DNA of 64,000 bases from an uncultured Dehalococcoidia bacterium (GCA_913048295.1 CAJWWK010000006.1:1-64000), one strand, 5' to 3'; positions 43,834-53,347 are shown, numbered from the stretch's first letter. Notes: generated by a model from the letters alone, not told the origin. Translations and numbers: made by a program.

Positions 43834-44934
43834 ATGAAAATCACGGACGTGCGGATGGAGATGTTCAGGTGGCCGCGGGCCGTGCCGATCACCAACGGCC
43901 TCTACACCTACACGCACAATCTGCTGAACATCGTTGTGATCGATACCGACGATCCAGACATCCAGGGCATAGGTCTTGCCGGTGGCTTGGAATCTACACC
44001 CGAGGTCGGGGCCGCCTTCGTCGAGCACTTCAAGAAGGGCCTGATCGGGCAGGACCCGCTCGACAACGAGGCGCTGTGGCACGCAATGTGGCGGCCCAAG
44101 CTGGTTGGCAGGCGCGGTATTTCCACCCGCATCATCGCCGGCATCGACATCGCCCTCTGGGACATCAAGGGCAAGGTCGCCAACATGCCGGTCTACAAGC
44201 TGCTCGGGGGCTTCACGAACCGGGCCGACACCTACATTGCGGGCGGCTACTACGAGGAAGGCAAGGGCCTGAAAGAGCTTGCGCAGGAGATGGAAGACAA
44301 CGTGAAACTGGGTGCCCGCGCCGTGAAGATCAAGGTCGGTGCGGTGCCGATCAACGAGGACATCGAGCGCGTGCGGGTGTGCCGCGACGCGATCGGACCC
44401 GACATCCGGCTGATGGTCGACGCCAACAACGCCTATCGCCACTATCAGGCGATCGACTTTGCCCGAAAAGCCGAAAAGTACGACCTGTTCTGGTTCGAAG
44501 AGCCGGTCGAACCCGACGATTACATCGGGCAGGCCGAGATCACCCGCGCAACCTCAGTACCGATAGCCGCGGGCGAGAACGAGTACACCCGCTACGGCTT
44601 CCGCGACATGATCAACGCCCGTGCGGTCGACATTTTGCAGCCGGACGCCCTGATACTCGGCGGCATCACGGAGTTCATGAAAGTGGCCGCGCTTGCACAG
44701 GCAAACGACCTCGATGTTGCCCCTCATGGCGCGCAGGAGGTCCACATTCACCTCGTGGCAGCGATCCCGAACGGGCTGATCCTCGAGTATTACCGCGATT
44801 CAGTGAATCCAATGTACGGCAAGGTGTGGGAGCACGAGCTGACCATCGAGGATGGATACGTTTACGCTCCTGATCTGCCAGGCCTGGGCCTTATACCGAA
44901 GTGGGACACGCTGGAGCCGTACCGAGTGGGATAG
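43834..44934 (+). CDS. Mandelate racemase/muconate-lactonising family enzyme
   Basis: 366 residues from the ATG at 43834. The catalytic set can be followed nearly residue by residue with mandelate racemase: Lys165-x-Lys167 (KIKVG), Asp196 (MVDANN), Glu222 (FEEPV), Glu248 (AGENEYT), Asp271 (QPD) and His298 (APHGAQ), so both the Lys and the His/Asp acid-base arms are intact. It abstracts an alpha-proton from a carboxylate, as racemase or sugar-acid dehydratase. It differs from the D-x-H type enzyme at 15.9 kb. An upstream reading to 43726 is rejected. Followed at 84 bp by coxM-like genes, possibly co-transcribed. Confidence 0.88.
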   Translation: MKITDVRMEMFRWPRAVPITNGLYTYTHNLLNIVVIDTDDPDIQGIGLAGGLESTPEVGAAFVEHFKKGLIGQDPLDNEALWHAMWRPKLVGRRGISTRIIAGIDIALWDIKGKVANMPVYKLLGGFTNRADTYIAGGYYEEGKGLKELAQEMEDNVKLGARAVKIKVGAVPINEDIERVRVCRDAIGPDIRLMVDANNAYRHYQAIDFARKAEKYDLFWFEEPVEPDDYIGQAEITRATSVPIAAGENEYTRYGFRDMINARAVDILQPDALILGGITEFMKVAALAQANDLDVAPHGAQEVHIHLVAAIPNGLILEYYRDSVNPMYGKVWEHELTIEDGYVYAPDLPGLGLIPKWDTLEPYRVG

Positions 44935-45017
44935 GGGCATATAATCTCGCCGGGTTGGCCGATTGAACCGGGCCGCACGGCTCCCACCGAACTTGAATAC
45001 TGGAGACGCACGAACGC

Positions 45018-45884
45018 ATGCCGAACTTTGATTACGAAGCACCAACCTCGCTGGCCGAGGCGCTGGAACTGATGGCCCGGCCCGGCGAGGTACGACCGCT
45101 AGCCGGGGGGACCGACATCATCGACCAGCTTAAGAGCAACCGGCGAAACGCCGACCTCGTGGTCGACATGAAGCGGATTCCCGAACTTCTCGAACTGAGC
45201 ATGAACGGCTCCGGCCTGCGAATTGGCTCGGCCGTCTCCTGCACCGATGTCTACAACTTCATCGAGGAGCACGGGGGCTACCCTGCCCTTTCCGAGTCGG
45301 CAGCGCTCGTGGGCTCAATCCACATCCAGAACCGTGCGAGCATCGGCGGCAACGTGTGCAATGCGGCGCCCTCGGCCGACACGATTCCCCCACTGCTCGT
45401 TCACGAAGCTGTCGCCCACACCGTAAGCGCATCGGGCGGCGAGCGCGAGATTCCGCTGATCGATTTCTTTGCGGGTCCTGGCCAGACGGTCCTCCAGAAG
45501 GGCGAAATCCTGAAGGAACTCGTACTTCCCGCACCTCCGGCGAATACGGCCTCGGCGTATCTGCGCTTCATACCGCGAAACGAGATGGACATTGCTGTTG
45601 CGGGCGTGGGTTCGCTGATCGAAGTCGATCCCTCGTCAAAAGTGGTCACAAAAGCCCGGATATCGCTGGCTTCGGTAGCTCCGACCCCGGTGCGGGCCTA
45701 CGAAGCCGAGAACTCGCTTGAGGGCTCGGTCATCGACGCCGACGCAATTGACCGGGCGGCCGATCTGACGGTGGGTGCGGCGGTGCCGATAACCGACGTG
45801 AGGGGATCGGCCGAATATCGCAAGGAACTGGTCAAAGTGCTGACAAAGCGAACCCTGAATATCTGCCTCGAGCGACTCGGGTAG
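45018..45884 (+). CDS. Molybdenum hydroxylase FAD subunit (CoxM/CutM type)
   Basis: 288 residues, medium subunit of the xanthine dehydrogenase/CO dehydrogenase family. VRPLAGGTDIIDQLKSN near 32 is the FAD pyrophosphate loop, HIQNRASIGGNVCNAAPSADT near 100 is the second FAD signature, and the C-terminal CO_deh_flav_C domain begins after residue 170. It passes electrons from the Fe-S subunit to the final acceptor. Followed by the Fe-S subunit gene at 92 bp; the molybdopterin subunit is not adjacent. Confidence 0.92.
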   Translation: MPNFDYEAPTSLAEALELMARPGEVRPLAGGTDIIDQLKSNRRNADLVVDMKRIPELLELSMNGSGLRIGSAVSCTDVYNFIEEHGGYPALSESAALVGSIHIQNRASIGGNVCNAAPSADTIPPLLVHEAVAHTVSASGGEREIPLIDFFAGPGQTVLQKGEILKELVLPAPPANTASAYLRFIPRNEMDIAVAGVGSLIEVDPSSKVVTKARISLASVAPTPVRAYEAENSLEGSVIDADAIDRAADLTVGAAVPITDVRGSAEYRKELVKVLTKRTLNICLERLG

Positions 45885-45976
45885 CGGGCACCTGTAACTC
45901 AAAGGCATCCACCACAAATCATCGGCAATCATCGGGTAACTCCCGAAGACAAACAAAACTAAGTTTTCAAATAAAT

Positions 45977-46453
45977 ATGAGCAAGAAACAGATCACGACA
46001 ACCGTAAACGGCGTTCAGCAAGAAATCCTCGTCGACTCGACCTGGACCCTGCTCGAAACCCTGCGCGACCAGCTGCGGCTTACCGGCACCAAGGAAGGCT
46101 GCTCCAACGGCAACTGCGGCGCATGCACGGTCCTGATCGACGGCAAGTCGTCGTGCTCCTGCCTTGTGCTCGCACCCGAAGTCGACGGCCTAGAAGTGAC
46201 AACCGTGGAAGGTCTTGCCGATCACGGACACCTTTCGCCAGTACAGGATGCCTTTGTCGACAACGCGGGTCTGCAGTGCGGTTTTTGCACCCCGGGCTTC
46301 ATGATCGCCACAACTGCCCTGCTCAACGAGAACCCGCACCCGACCGAAGGTGAGATACGCCTGAAGCTAGCCGGAAACCTGTGCCGCTGCACCGGCTACG
46401 ACAAGATCGTGCGGTCGGTTCAGGACGCTGCCGAACGCCTTAGCAGGGTGTAA
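45977..46453 (+). CDS. Molybdenum hydroxylase [2Fe-2S] subunit (CoxS/CutS type)
   Basis: 158 residues. N-terminal plant-type ferredoxin with Cys42, Cys47, Cys50 and Cys60 or Cys62 ([17 protein letters not shown]...SCSC), and the C-terminal helical cluster domain with [11 protein letters not shown] and NLCRCTGY. Complete. Transfers electrons between the molybdopterin subunit and the FAD subunit. The large subunit normally follows in this position; instead there are 346 bp and then xdhC. Confidence 0.95.
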   Translation: MSKKQITTTVNGVQQEILVDSTWTLLETLRDQLRLTGTKEGCSNGNCGACTVLIDGKSSCSCLVLAPEVDGLEVTTVEGLADHGHLSPVQDAFVDNAGLQCGFCTPGFMIATTALLNENPHPTEGEIRLKLAGNLCRCTGYDKIVRSVQDAAERLSRV

Positions 46454-46799
46454 CAGCCCGCAGTTCGGGTTGTTCGGCTGGCACTGATAGGCGCTGATGA
46501 CATCGCCGCCATGGCCCGCAAAAGTGACCGTTTCGGCCAGTAGGCCTCCATGAATTGGCATGGAGACTCCCCTTCAATCAGCTCAACTACCGCGTTTTCA
46601 GCCTTTCGAATCGATCAGGGACGATATCAAACCCAACTGTCGACGCGGCTGAAACCACCAGAATTTGAGAGTCGGTGTGCTAATCTGGAGGTGTGCTGGC
46701 AGTGGCATGTTGCGCAGATTCGCAACTGCAATTGCCGTTTCTGCATCTAACTTTCATGTGAATTCCACCCCATGAATTCCGCAGGTCGCCAGGTTGTAA
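46454..46799. other. Intergenic region where a large subunit gene might be expected
   Basis: 346 bp with no plausible coding frame. A 7-bp hairpin (CTCCATG, 6-base loop, CATGGAG) at 46546-46565 lacks a T-run. No fragment of a molybdopterin-subunit sequence is recognised in any frame. Confidence 0.5.
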
Positions 46800-47981
46800 A
46801 TGGAACAAGTTTTTCGAGCCGCATCTGAAGAAGCCGCCGCCGGCAACGGCATGGTCGTGGCAACGGTCGTCCGGACATCCGGGTCAACGCCGCAGAAGCC
46901 CGGGGCCAAGCTGCTCGTACGCGCCGACGGTTCCGGTGTTGGCACGCTCGGGGGCGGCTGCGTCGAGGGCGACATCTGGTTCGCGGCATCACAGCTCCTC
47001 AAGAGCGGTGGCCCTGCGGAAATGCGTGACTACGAACTGAATGAAGACCTCGCGGCACAGGATGGGCTTGTCTGCGGTGGGACGATGTATTTCCTGCTCG
47101 ACCCGATTCGGGACGAAGCAAACCCGAACGGGACGAAAACAGACCCTGATTTCAATGACGAAGTGCTCGCTGCCTACGATGGCGGCGCTCCGGTCGCCGT
47201 GGCGAGCCTGATGAAGGCCCCCGAGGGGTCCGGCCTCACGGTCGGCTCGCAACTGCTGGTCCGTGAAAACGGGTCAACTGCTGGCTCACTGGGAGACGAA
47301 AAACTCGACGCCCGCGCATCCGTCGAGGCACGCAGGCTGATGGCCATGGGCAAGAACGACTACATTGTCACCGAATCTGGCGCAGAGTTCTTCATCGAGG
47401 CCTACACAACACCCCCCACGCTCGTACTGGCAGGCGGCGGCCATGTCTCCAGGGCAATTTCCAATATCGCCAAAACCCTGGGTTTCCGAATATTCGTAAT
47501 CGACGACCGCGAAGAGTTCTCGAACGCCGACCGTTTTCCCGAAGCCGAGCAAACTGTCGTATCCGACTACGCATCGGGATTTAAGAAACTCCCGATCGGC
47601 ACCAACTCATTCATCGTTATCGCCACCCGCGGTCACCGCTACGACACCGCAGCCACTGCAGCCGCAATGCGGACTCCCGCAAGCTATGTTGGCCTGCTCG
47701 GCTCAAGGCGCAAAACGATACTGATTTACGAAGAACTCTTTGCCCAGGGCTTCACGATGGAGCAGGTCAAGAGCGTGCGGTCACCGATCGGCCTCAGCAT
47801 TTCTGCCAGGACCCCGGAAGAAATTGCCCTGTCGATCATGGCCGAGATTGTAGCGTTCCGGCTCGGCGGCGATGGTGGCACGCTGAAACTCGACGACCGC
47901 CTGATTCAGAAAGCGGCCGAGAAGGCTGCCAGAAAAGACGGGCCAACCCTGGCTACCGCAGAATCCGTAGGCGCCGACTAA
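46800..47981 (+). CDS. XdhC/CoxI-family molybdenum cofactor insertion protein
   Basis: 393 residues. N-terminal XdhC domain: VATVVRTSGSTPQKPGAKLLV and GTLGGGCVEGDIW near 40-60, with the second GLVCGGTMYFLLDP; the C-terminal Rossmann domain starts PPTLVLAGGGHVSRAISNIA and ends in GLSISARTPEEIALSIMAEIV. These proteins bind and sulfurate molybdenum cofactor and insert it into molybdenum hydroxylases. Directly adjacent to the mobA-like gene with no gap. Confidence 0.92.
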   Translation: MEQVFRAASEEAAAGNGMVVATVVRTSGSTPQKPGAKLLVRADGSGVGTLGGGCVEGDIWFAASQLLKSGGPAEMRDYELNEDLAAQDGLVCGGTMYFLLDPIRDEANPNGTKTDPDFNDEVLAAYDGGAPVAVASLMKAPEGSGLTVGSQLLVRENGSTAGSLGDEKLDARASVEARRLMAMGKNDYIVTESGAEFFIEAYTTPPTLVLAGGGHVSRAISNIAKTLGFRIFVIDDREEFSNADRFPEAEQTVVSDYASGFKKLPIGTNSFIVIATRGHRYDTAATAAAMRTPASYVGLLGSRRKTILIYEELFAQGFTMEQVKSVRSPIGLSISARTPEEIALSIMAEIVAFRLGGDGGTLKLDDRLIQKAAEKAARKDGPTLATAESVGAD

Positions 47982-48608
47982 GTGCCCGCGATATATAAAG
48001 CAGTCGGGGTACTCCTCGCTGCCGGTGAGTCGAGCCGCATGGGCAGTCCCAAGCCACTCCTGCCATGGCGCGGAACGACTATGGTCGAGTACCAGATGAA
48101 CTCGCTGCTACAGGGCGGGTGCGACCAGGTGGTCGTGGTGACCGGTAAGTACGACGCCGAGATGGCCCCGCTGCTGAAAGACCGCTCCGGCATCATCAGG
48201 GCGTATAACCCGAAATTCGCCGAAGGCAAGGCCACATCAGTCCAGGCGGGGGTTTGGGAAGTGCCCGATGGCGTCCACTCGATCGTACTGCTTGCAGTCG
48301 ATCAGCCACGGCCTGCATGGGTGATCGAGCGCGTGCTGAAAGTCCACACAAATTTCGGGGCCAAAATTACGTCGCCCGGCTACGACGGCCACGGCGGTCA
48401 CCCGCTGGTGTTCGATTCGTCGCTCCGGGCCCAGCTCGCCGCGGTTACCGAAGAAGGTCAGGGCGTCAGGGCGATATTCAAGGGGGCCGACCTGAACCAC
48501 CACAGGGTCGAGTTTGAATCGCCAGTTGTACGCCTCGATATCAACACCCCCGAAGCCTACGAAAAAGCGCTCGCTAACTACGCCGAGCTTGCGCGCCCCG
48601 GCGGCTGA
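47982..48608 (+). CDS. Molybdenum cofactor nucleotidyltransferase (MocA-like)
   Basis: 208 residues from a GTG immediately after the xdhC stop. VGVLLAAGESSRMGSPKPLLPWRG is the nucleotide-binding start of the MobA/MocA family; AVDQPRPAWVIERVL and GHGGHPLVFDSSLRAQLA are the metal and substrate segments. It transfers CMP (MocA) or GMP to molybdopterin; the CO-dehydrogenase/xanthine-dehydrogenase context favours the cytosine dinucleotide form. Alternative: a related sugar-phosphate nucleotidyltransferase, judged unlikely. Confidence 0.85.
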   Translation: MPAIYKAVGVLLAAGESSRMGSPKPLLPWRGTTMVEYQMNSLLQGGCDQVVVVTGKYDAEMAPLLKDRSGIIRAYNPKFAEGKATSVQAGVWEVPDGVHSIVLLAVDQPRPAWVIERVLKVHTNFGAKITSPGYDGHGGHPLVFDSSLRAQLAAVTEEGQGVRAIFKGADLNHHRVEFESPVVRLDINTPEAYEKALANYAELARPGG

Positions 48609-48726
48609 CGACGCGGGTCGGTCATGCTGGACGACCTATACCATGTGACGCCTTACACACGGTCAGTTTTCCCAAATCTCGCGATAAAGAAAGAGTGTGG
48701 CTGACCCCACAGCAGGAGAGGTTTTC

Positions 48727-49650
48727 ATGACGGCTCGCAAGCCTTCCCGAGTGGGATTTGTGGGAGTCGGCAAAATCGGTCGGCCGATGGCGCAACAACT
48801 GTTGCGGGCCGGCCACGATTTGCTGGTATTCGATACGAATGAAACGGCGAGATCAGCATTCGAGGGGACCGCGGCCAGTGTTGCGACTTTTCTGGCTGAA
48901 CTCGTTTCCGAATGCGACATCATCTGCCTGTGTCTGCCAGGGCCGACCGAAGTTGAGAAAATTATTTTTCGCGAAGACGGTATCGGAGCGCTCATCCAAC
49001 CGGGCACACTACTGGTTGATCACACGACGAATTCGCCCGCGATCGTCCGGCAGGTAGGTGAGCATTTGCGGCTGCGGGGAGCGGCCATGGTTGACGCTCC
49101 GATCAGCGGCGGAGTGGAAGGCGCTGCCGATGGCACCCTGACAACTCTGATCGGCGGCGACCCAGAACATGTCGAGCGCGCCCGTCCGCTGCTGGAAGCC
49201 TTCTCGACGGCCATCGTGCATGTTGGTCCGCTCGGTGCCGGTACCGTGGCGAAGCTGATGAACAACTTGGCCGCTTTTTCGATGGACCAGGTGATTGGCG
49301 AGTGCCTCACCATCGGTGTAAAAGCGGGAATCGGGCCCGATCGGCTGCTAGATGCCTTGCAGCAGGCCGCGATCGGCAAAGGTGGGAACCTGCATGTCCG
49401 GCTGCCGGATACGTTCATGAAGGGCGACTTTGAGCCCCGGTTTACGCTCAAGGGGGCGCACAAAGATATCCAGTTGGCCCTCGAACTGGCGGAAGAGGTT
49501 GGAGTGCCGGTCAAGATAGCCCGGACCGTACTTGACGAGATGGAAAGCGCCCTTTCGAGAGGCCTCGGCGATCGCGATGCCTCAATAGTGATGACACTGC
49601 AGGAGGAGCGGGCGGATGTCCACATATCGTCCAGGTCAAATACCTCCTGA
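48727..49650 (+). CDS. Beta-hydroxyacid dehydrogenase (tartronate-semialdehyde reductase-like)
   Basis: 307 residues from the ATG at 48727, with AGGAGAGG upstream. RVGFVGVGKIGRPMAQQLL is the NAD(P) loop, VDAPISGGVEGAADGTLTTLIGG the substrate loop near 130, and GAGTVAKLMNNLAAFSMDQVIGE contains the catalytic Lys near 180. Family of 3-hydroxyisobutyrate dehydrogenase, tartronate-semialdehyde reductase and 4-hydroxybutyrate-type enzymes. A role in aldarate or glyoxylate-derived metabolism would fit the region, but the substrate is not fixed. The 118-bp gap before it is unremarkable. Confidence 0.88.
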   Translation: MTARKPSRVGFVGVGKIGRPMAQQLLRAGHDLLVFDTNETARSAFEGTAASVATFLAELVSECDIICLCLPGPTEVEKIIFREDGIGALIQPGTLLVDHTTNSPAIVRQVGEHLRLRGAAMVDAPISGGVEGAADGTLTTLIGGDPEHVERARPLLEAFSTAIVHVGPLGAGTVAKLMNNLAAFSMDQVIGECLTIGVKAGIGPDRLLDALQQAAIGKGGNLHVRLPDTFMKGDFEPRFTLKGAHKDIQLALELAEEVGVPVKIARTVLDEMESALSRGLGDRDASIVMTLQEERADVHISSRSNTS

Positions 49651-49776
49651 TGCTCGTTGCACTCGACTCGCCGACGACTTACCCTTTCGCGCGTACTAAC
49701 GCGGGAAAGTCGGTGGCAGCTAAAATAGCGTGCGAGTTGTGCCTGCCGATCCGAATGTCACCGGAGTTGAAAAATT

Positions 49777-51156
49777 ATGACTACCGTTGCGAGAAAACAT
49801 GAAGATGAAGCTGTAATGGCGCACTTGCTGCGCAGAGCAGGATTTGGCGCGACGCGCGATCAGATTGACCAGTACGTCGCCAGGGGTTACGAAGAGACGG
49901 TCGAGGATCTTCTGAACCCGTCGCATGGTGAGCCTGAAGACCAGGACCTGATGGACCGTTACTTTATTGCCTCGGTCGAGGCCCGGTCGGTCGGCCATGC
50001 CGATCCGCAGTGGTCGTGGCGATTGGCCACCAGCGAGAAACCGCTTGAAGAAAAGATTGCCCTGTTCTGGCACAGCCTGCTTGCGGTAGGGGGGATAAAG
50101 CTGGATCACGGGCTCGAAATGCTTACCGAGATCGAACTGTTCCGGCGTGTCGGCCTCGGCAGTTTCCGGACCATCCTTTTCGAAATCTCTCGAAACCCCG
50201 GCATGATGTACTGGCTGGACAACCAGAACAGCCACAAGGATGCGCCCAACGAGAACTACGGCAGGGAACTCCTAGAGTTGTTCTCCATGGGTATAGACGA
50301 CATGGGCGAGGGCGATTACACCGAGGACGATGTGAAGACCGCGGCACGGGCGTTTACCGGTTGGGCGTCGAAGCCGACGCCACCACCGTTTTTCCTGGGT
50401 CCGTTCCCGATGGAATTCAGGTTCGACGCCTCGGATCACGACAACGGCGAAAAATCATTTCTGGGCGAGACTGGCAACTTCGACGGCGAGAACATCATCG
50501 ACATCATCGTCAAGAAGCGCGCTACCGCCCGCTTCATCGCCATGCGCCTGTATCTGTATTTCGTCTCTGACGAGCCTGACGACGAGGAAATCGAACGACT
50601 TACTGATGTCTTCCAGGAGACGGATGGCGACATAAGGTCCATCCTCCGTTCACTCTTCAACTCGGATCACTTTAAGTCGGCCGCTGTGAGGTTCCACAAG
50701 GTCAAGAGCCCTGCCGAACTGGTATTTGGTGCGGCCCGGCTGACCGACCGATTCGACATTCCAGACATGGATTCGTCGTTGCTGGCGAACCAGTCGTTGT
50801 TCATGGGGCAGCACCTGCTCAACCCGCCCGGTGTGGAGGGCTGGCATGAGGGCGAGGAGTGGGTCGATTCCGGTTCGCTGATAGAGCGCATCAACTTTGC
50901 CGCCTCGGAGCTGGGCCGTGTTGAGGCCCCCGGCATCAGGCGGATGATCGAGCTGGTCGAGCTTGCAGGCGACGACCTGCAGCCCGAGGAGTTCGTCGAG
51001 GCGTGCCTTGACGCAATGGGGTCCATTGATCTCGACAACGGCTCAAAGGCCGTCCTTGTCGAGCATGCGGGGCAGAGCGGCTCGATGGGCAGTGCGGACC
51101 GCATTGTCGAAATGTTCCAGCTGATTGTTTCCACCCCGGATTACCAGTACTGCTAA
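49777..51156 (+). CDS. DUF1800 family protein
   Basis: 459 residues. HLLRRAGFGATRDQIDQYVARGYEETVEDLL is the DUF1800 start; MMYWLDNQNSHKDAPNENYGRELLELFSMG and YTEDDVKTAARAFTGW the conserved core; FMGQHLLNPPGVEGWHEGEEW near the end. Always found beside DUF1501, as here. Unlike most members it has no visible Tat or Sec signal at its N-terminus. Function unknown; the pair is linked in the literature to extracellular oxidation or polymer metabolism, without established chemistry. Confidence 0.9.
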   Translation: MTTVARKHEDEAVMAHLLRRAGFGATRDQIDQYVARGYEETVEDLLNPSHGEPEDQDLMDRYFIASVEARSVGHADPQWSWRLATSEKPLEEKIALFWHSLLAVGGIKLDHGLEMLTEIELFRRVGLGSFRTILFEISRNPGMMYWLDNQNSHKDAPNENYGRELLELFSMGIDDMGEGDYTEDDVKTAARAFTGWASKPTPPPFFLGPFPMEFRFDASDHDNGEKSFLGETGNFDGENIIDIIVKKRATARFIAMRLYLYFVSDEPDDEEIERLTDVFQETDGDIRSILRSLFNSDHFKSAAVRFHKVKSPAELVFGAARLTDRFDIPDMDSSLLANQSLFMGQHLLNPPGVEGWHEGEEWVDSGSLIERINFAASELGRVEAPGIRRMIELVELAGDDLQPEEFVEACLDAMGSIDLDNGSKAVLVEHAGQSGSMGSADRIVEMFQLIVSTPDYQYC

Positions 51157-51191
51157 CAATGCAGCTAACGGCGACCTGAGGAGGCGTCGAC

Positions 51192-52337
51192 ATGGCAAAC
51201 AACTCAAACGGCCACAGCAAGAAGAACCTGGTAGTCATCCAGCTCTCGGGTGGCAACGACTACCTGAACACCCTGGTCCCGTACCAGGACGGGCACTACT
51301 ATGACTTCCGCCCCAACATGGGACTCAGGGGCGATGACTTGATCCCGATCGATGACAAGCTGGCGTTCAATTCGCACATGGGTACGTTTAAGAGCCTGTT
51401 CGACCAGGACAAAATGGCCGTCCTAATGGGAATCGGGTACCCGGAGCCCAACCGATCGCACTTCAGGTCGATGGACATCTGGCACACAGCACAGCCGACC
51501 ACCACCTCATCTGAAGGCTGGCTTGGCAAAGCCAACTCGATTATCGACCCAGAAGGCAAAAACCCGATAACGACCGTGAACTTCGGTCGGGGCCTGCCCC
51601 GCGCGCTCGCCCTGCAGGGTGTTTCCGTTGCGTCGGTCGGAGCCCTTGAGTCGTACGGGCTCTATACCGGTCTTGCCGGTGCCAGCAACAAGGACGCGAT
51701 GCTGGATACGATAAGCCGTATCTACCAGCCGATGGCGGATGGCGGGTTCCCGTCCCGGCGCATCCTTGAAACAGGCCGGGGGGCGCTGGACGGAGCCGAT
51801 CTGCTGCGCGAGGCACCACGGACGTACAGCTCGGACGTCGAGTACCCCGAGGACAACCCGATCGCCCAGAGCCTGAAGGGAATCGCACAGGTGATGTCGG
51901 CCGAACTTGGCACCCGCATCTACTACGCCGCCCACGGCAGCTTCGATACCCACACCAACGAACTGGTCAACCACGCCCTGCTCTGGGACCAGCTTTCCAC
52001 GGCGCTGGCGTGTTTCCTGGACGACCTGAAGCAGCAGGGCAAGGGAGAAGAGACCGTTATCTGGATGTTCTCCGAGTTTGGACGCCGTATTGCCGACAAT
52101 GGGGCCGGGACCGATCACGGTTCGGGCGGCGCTGCCTTCGTGATCGGCGATTCCGTCAAGGGTGGGCTGTACGGCGAGTACCCGAAGCTGGGCCTGGCGG
52201 ATCAGTTGGAGGGCGACGTGCATTTCAACACCGACTTCCGACAGGTCTACGCGACCCTTCTCGAAGACGTGCTCGGCGTCGAGTCTGAGCCAGTACTCAA
52301 GCAGAAGTTCAGCACTCTTGATCTGGTCAGGAGCTGA
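51192..52337 (+). CDS. DUF1501 family protein
   Basis: 381 residues; GAGGAGG precedes the ATG. VVIQLSGGNDYLNTLVPYQ is the alkaline-phosphatase-superfamily-like first strand of DUF1501; YPEPNRSHFRSMDIWHTAQ holds conserved His residues near 90, and VIWMFSEFGRRIADNGAGTDHGSGGAAFVIG near 285 the metal-site-like region. Also lacks the Tat signal that most DUF1501 proteins carry. 35 bp after the DUF1800 gene, so co-expressed. Confidence 0.92.
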   Translation: MANNSNGHSKKNLVVIQLSGGNDYLNTLVPYQDGHYYDFRPNMGLRGDDLIPIDDKLAFNSHMGTFKSLFDQDKMAVLMGIGYPEPNRSHFRSMDIWHTAQPTTTSSEGWLGKANSIIDPEGKNPITTVNFGRGLPRALALQGVSVASVGALESYGLYTGLAGASNKDAMLDTISRIYQPMADGGFPSRRILETGRGALDGADLLREAPRTYSSDVEYPEDNPIAQSLKGIAQVMSAELGTRIYYAAHGSFDTHTNELVNHALLWDQLSTALACFLDDLKQQGKGEETVIWMFSEFGRRIADNGAGTDHGSGGAAFVIGDSVKGGLYGEYPKLGLADQLEGDVHFNTDFRQVYATLLEDVLGVESEPVLKQKFSTLDLVRS

Positions 52338-52372
52338 CTTCGTAAGGCGGCATCAACCGGGGTAATCTTCAC

Positions 52373-53347
52373 ATGGGACTCGAGAACTTCTCTTACAGCC
52401 ACACGATCGGAATCGCGTCTTTTCTTGGCCGCGGTTTTATGAACCCGGTCGATGTGCGCTTGGACAGCGAGGGCCTTCTATTCGTGCTCAGCCGCTCCAA
52501 CGCGGCGAACAAGGATGTCCGGGTCAGCGTGCAGACGCTGGATTCTGAGTATATGTACGAGTTCGGACGCTGGGGCACGGACCCCGGGCAGACCACCCAG
52601 CCCACCGCGATCGTGCTCGACGGCGACGACCGCGTTTACGTTCCCGACGAGTTCATGCACAACGTCTCGATTTTCGATCGGGAAGGCAAATTTCTTAAGC
52701 GCTGGGGCGAGTTCGGAGCCGGCGTTGGGCAGTTCAACCGACCATCTGGAATCGCGATCGATTCTGATGGCAATCCCCATATCGTCGACCACCTGAATGC
52801 ACGTGTCCAGAAGCTGAGTCCGGACGGGAAATTCATCTCGTCTTTCGGCACATTCGGCACGGAGCCCGGCCAGTTCAACTTCCCGTGGGGCATTTCAATC
52901 GACAGCGAAGACGGGATCTGGATCGCAGACTGGCGGAACGACCGCGTTCAGCGATTCACGCCGGATGGCGAGTTTGTGAGTATGCTGGGCTCCAGCGGCA
53001 GTAGCGACGGACAGTTCGATCGCCCGTCCGGGGTTCATGTCGCGTCAGACGGAACGGTGTTTATCGCAGACTGGCGTAACGACCGCGTTCAGGTATTCGG
53101 CCAGGACGGGTCTCATACCGAAACGCTTATTGGCGATGCGACCCTGTCCAAGTGGTGCCAGGAGTTCCTGGATGTCAACCCCGAGCAGGCGAGCTGGCGC
53201 GAGAACGCCGGCCTGTTCGAGCAGGAGAAGCGCTTCTGGCGACCGGCGGCCATAGAAACTTCCAGTGACGGGCTCGTACTCATCGCCGATAGTTGCCGTC
53301 ATCGGATCCAGATTTACAACCGCGCATCGGTACTTGCAGAGGTCTAG
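52373..53347 (+). CDS. NHL-repeat beta-propeller protein
   Basis: 324 residues, with about six repeats of the NHL type: motifs such as GQFNRPSGIAIDSDGNPHIVDH, GQFNFPWGISIDSEDGIWIADW and GQFDRPSGVHVASDGTVFIADW alternate with RVQ(K/R/V)F strands. No signal peptide. 35 bp after the DUF1501 gene and in the same operon. NHL propellers mostly bind peptides, RNA or polysaccharides; a few are lyases. No catalytic residues can be pointed out. Confidence 0.88.
   Translation: MGLENFSYSHTIGIASFLGRGFMNPVDVRLDSEGLLFVLSRSNAANKDVRVSVQTLDSEYMYEFGRWGTDPGQTTQPTAIVLDGDDRVYVPDEFMHNVSIFDREGKFLKRWGEFGAGVGQFNRPSGIAIDSDGNPHIVDHLNARVQKLSPDGKFISSFGTFGTEPGQFNFPWGISIDSEDGIWIADWRNDRVQRFTPDGEFVSMLGSSGSSDGQFDRPSGVHVASDGTVFIADWRNDRVQVFGQDGSHTETLIGDATLSKWCQEFLDVNPEQASWRENAGLFEQEKRFWRPAAIETSSDGLVLIADSCRHRIQIYNRASVLAEV

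Noticed and set aside
43869-44873. Alternate-frame reading of 334 codons inside the mandelate-racemase gene
   Set aside because: Arg/Gly/His-rich shadow frame, no homology, entirely inside a well supported gene.
46550-46750. 66-codon open frame between the Fe-S subunit and XdhC genes
   Set aside because: No ribosome-binding site and no similarity to a large-subunit fragment.
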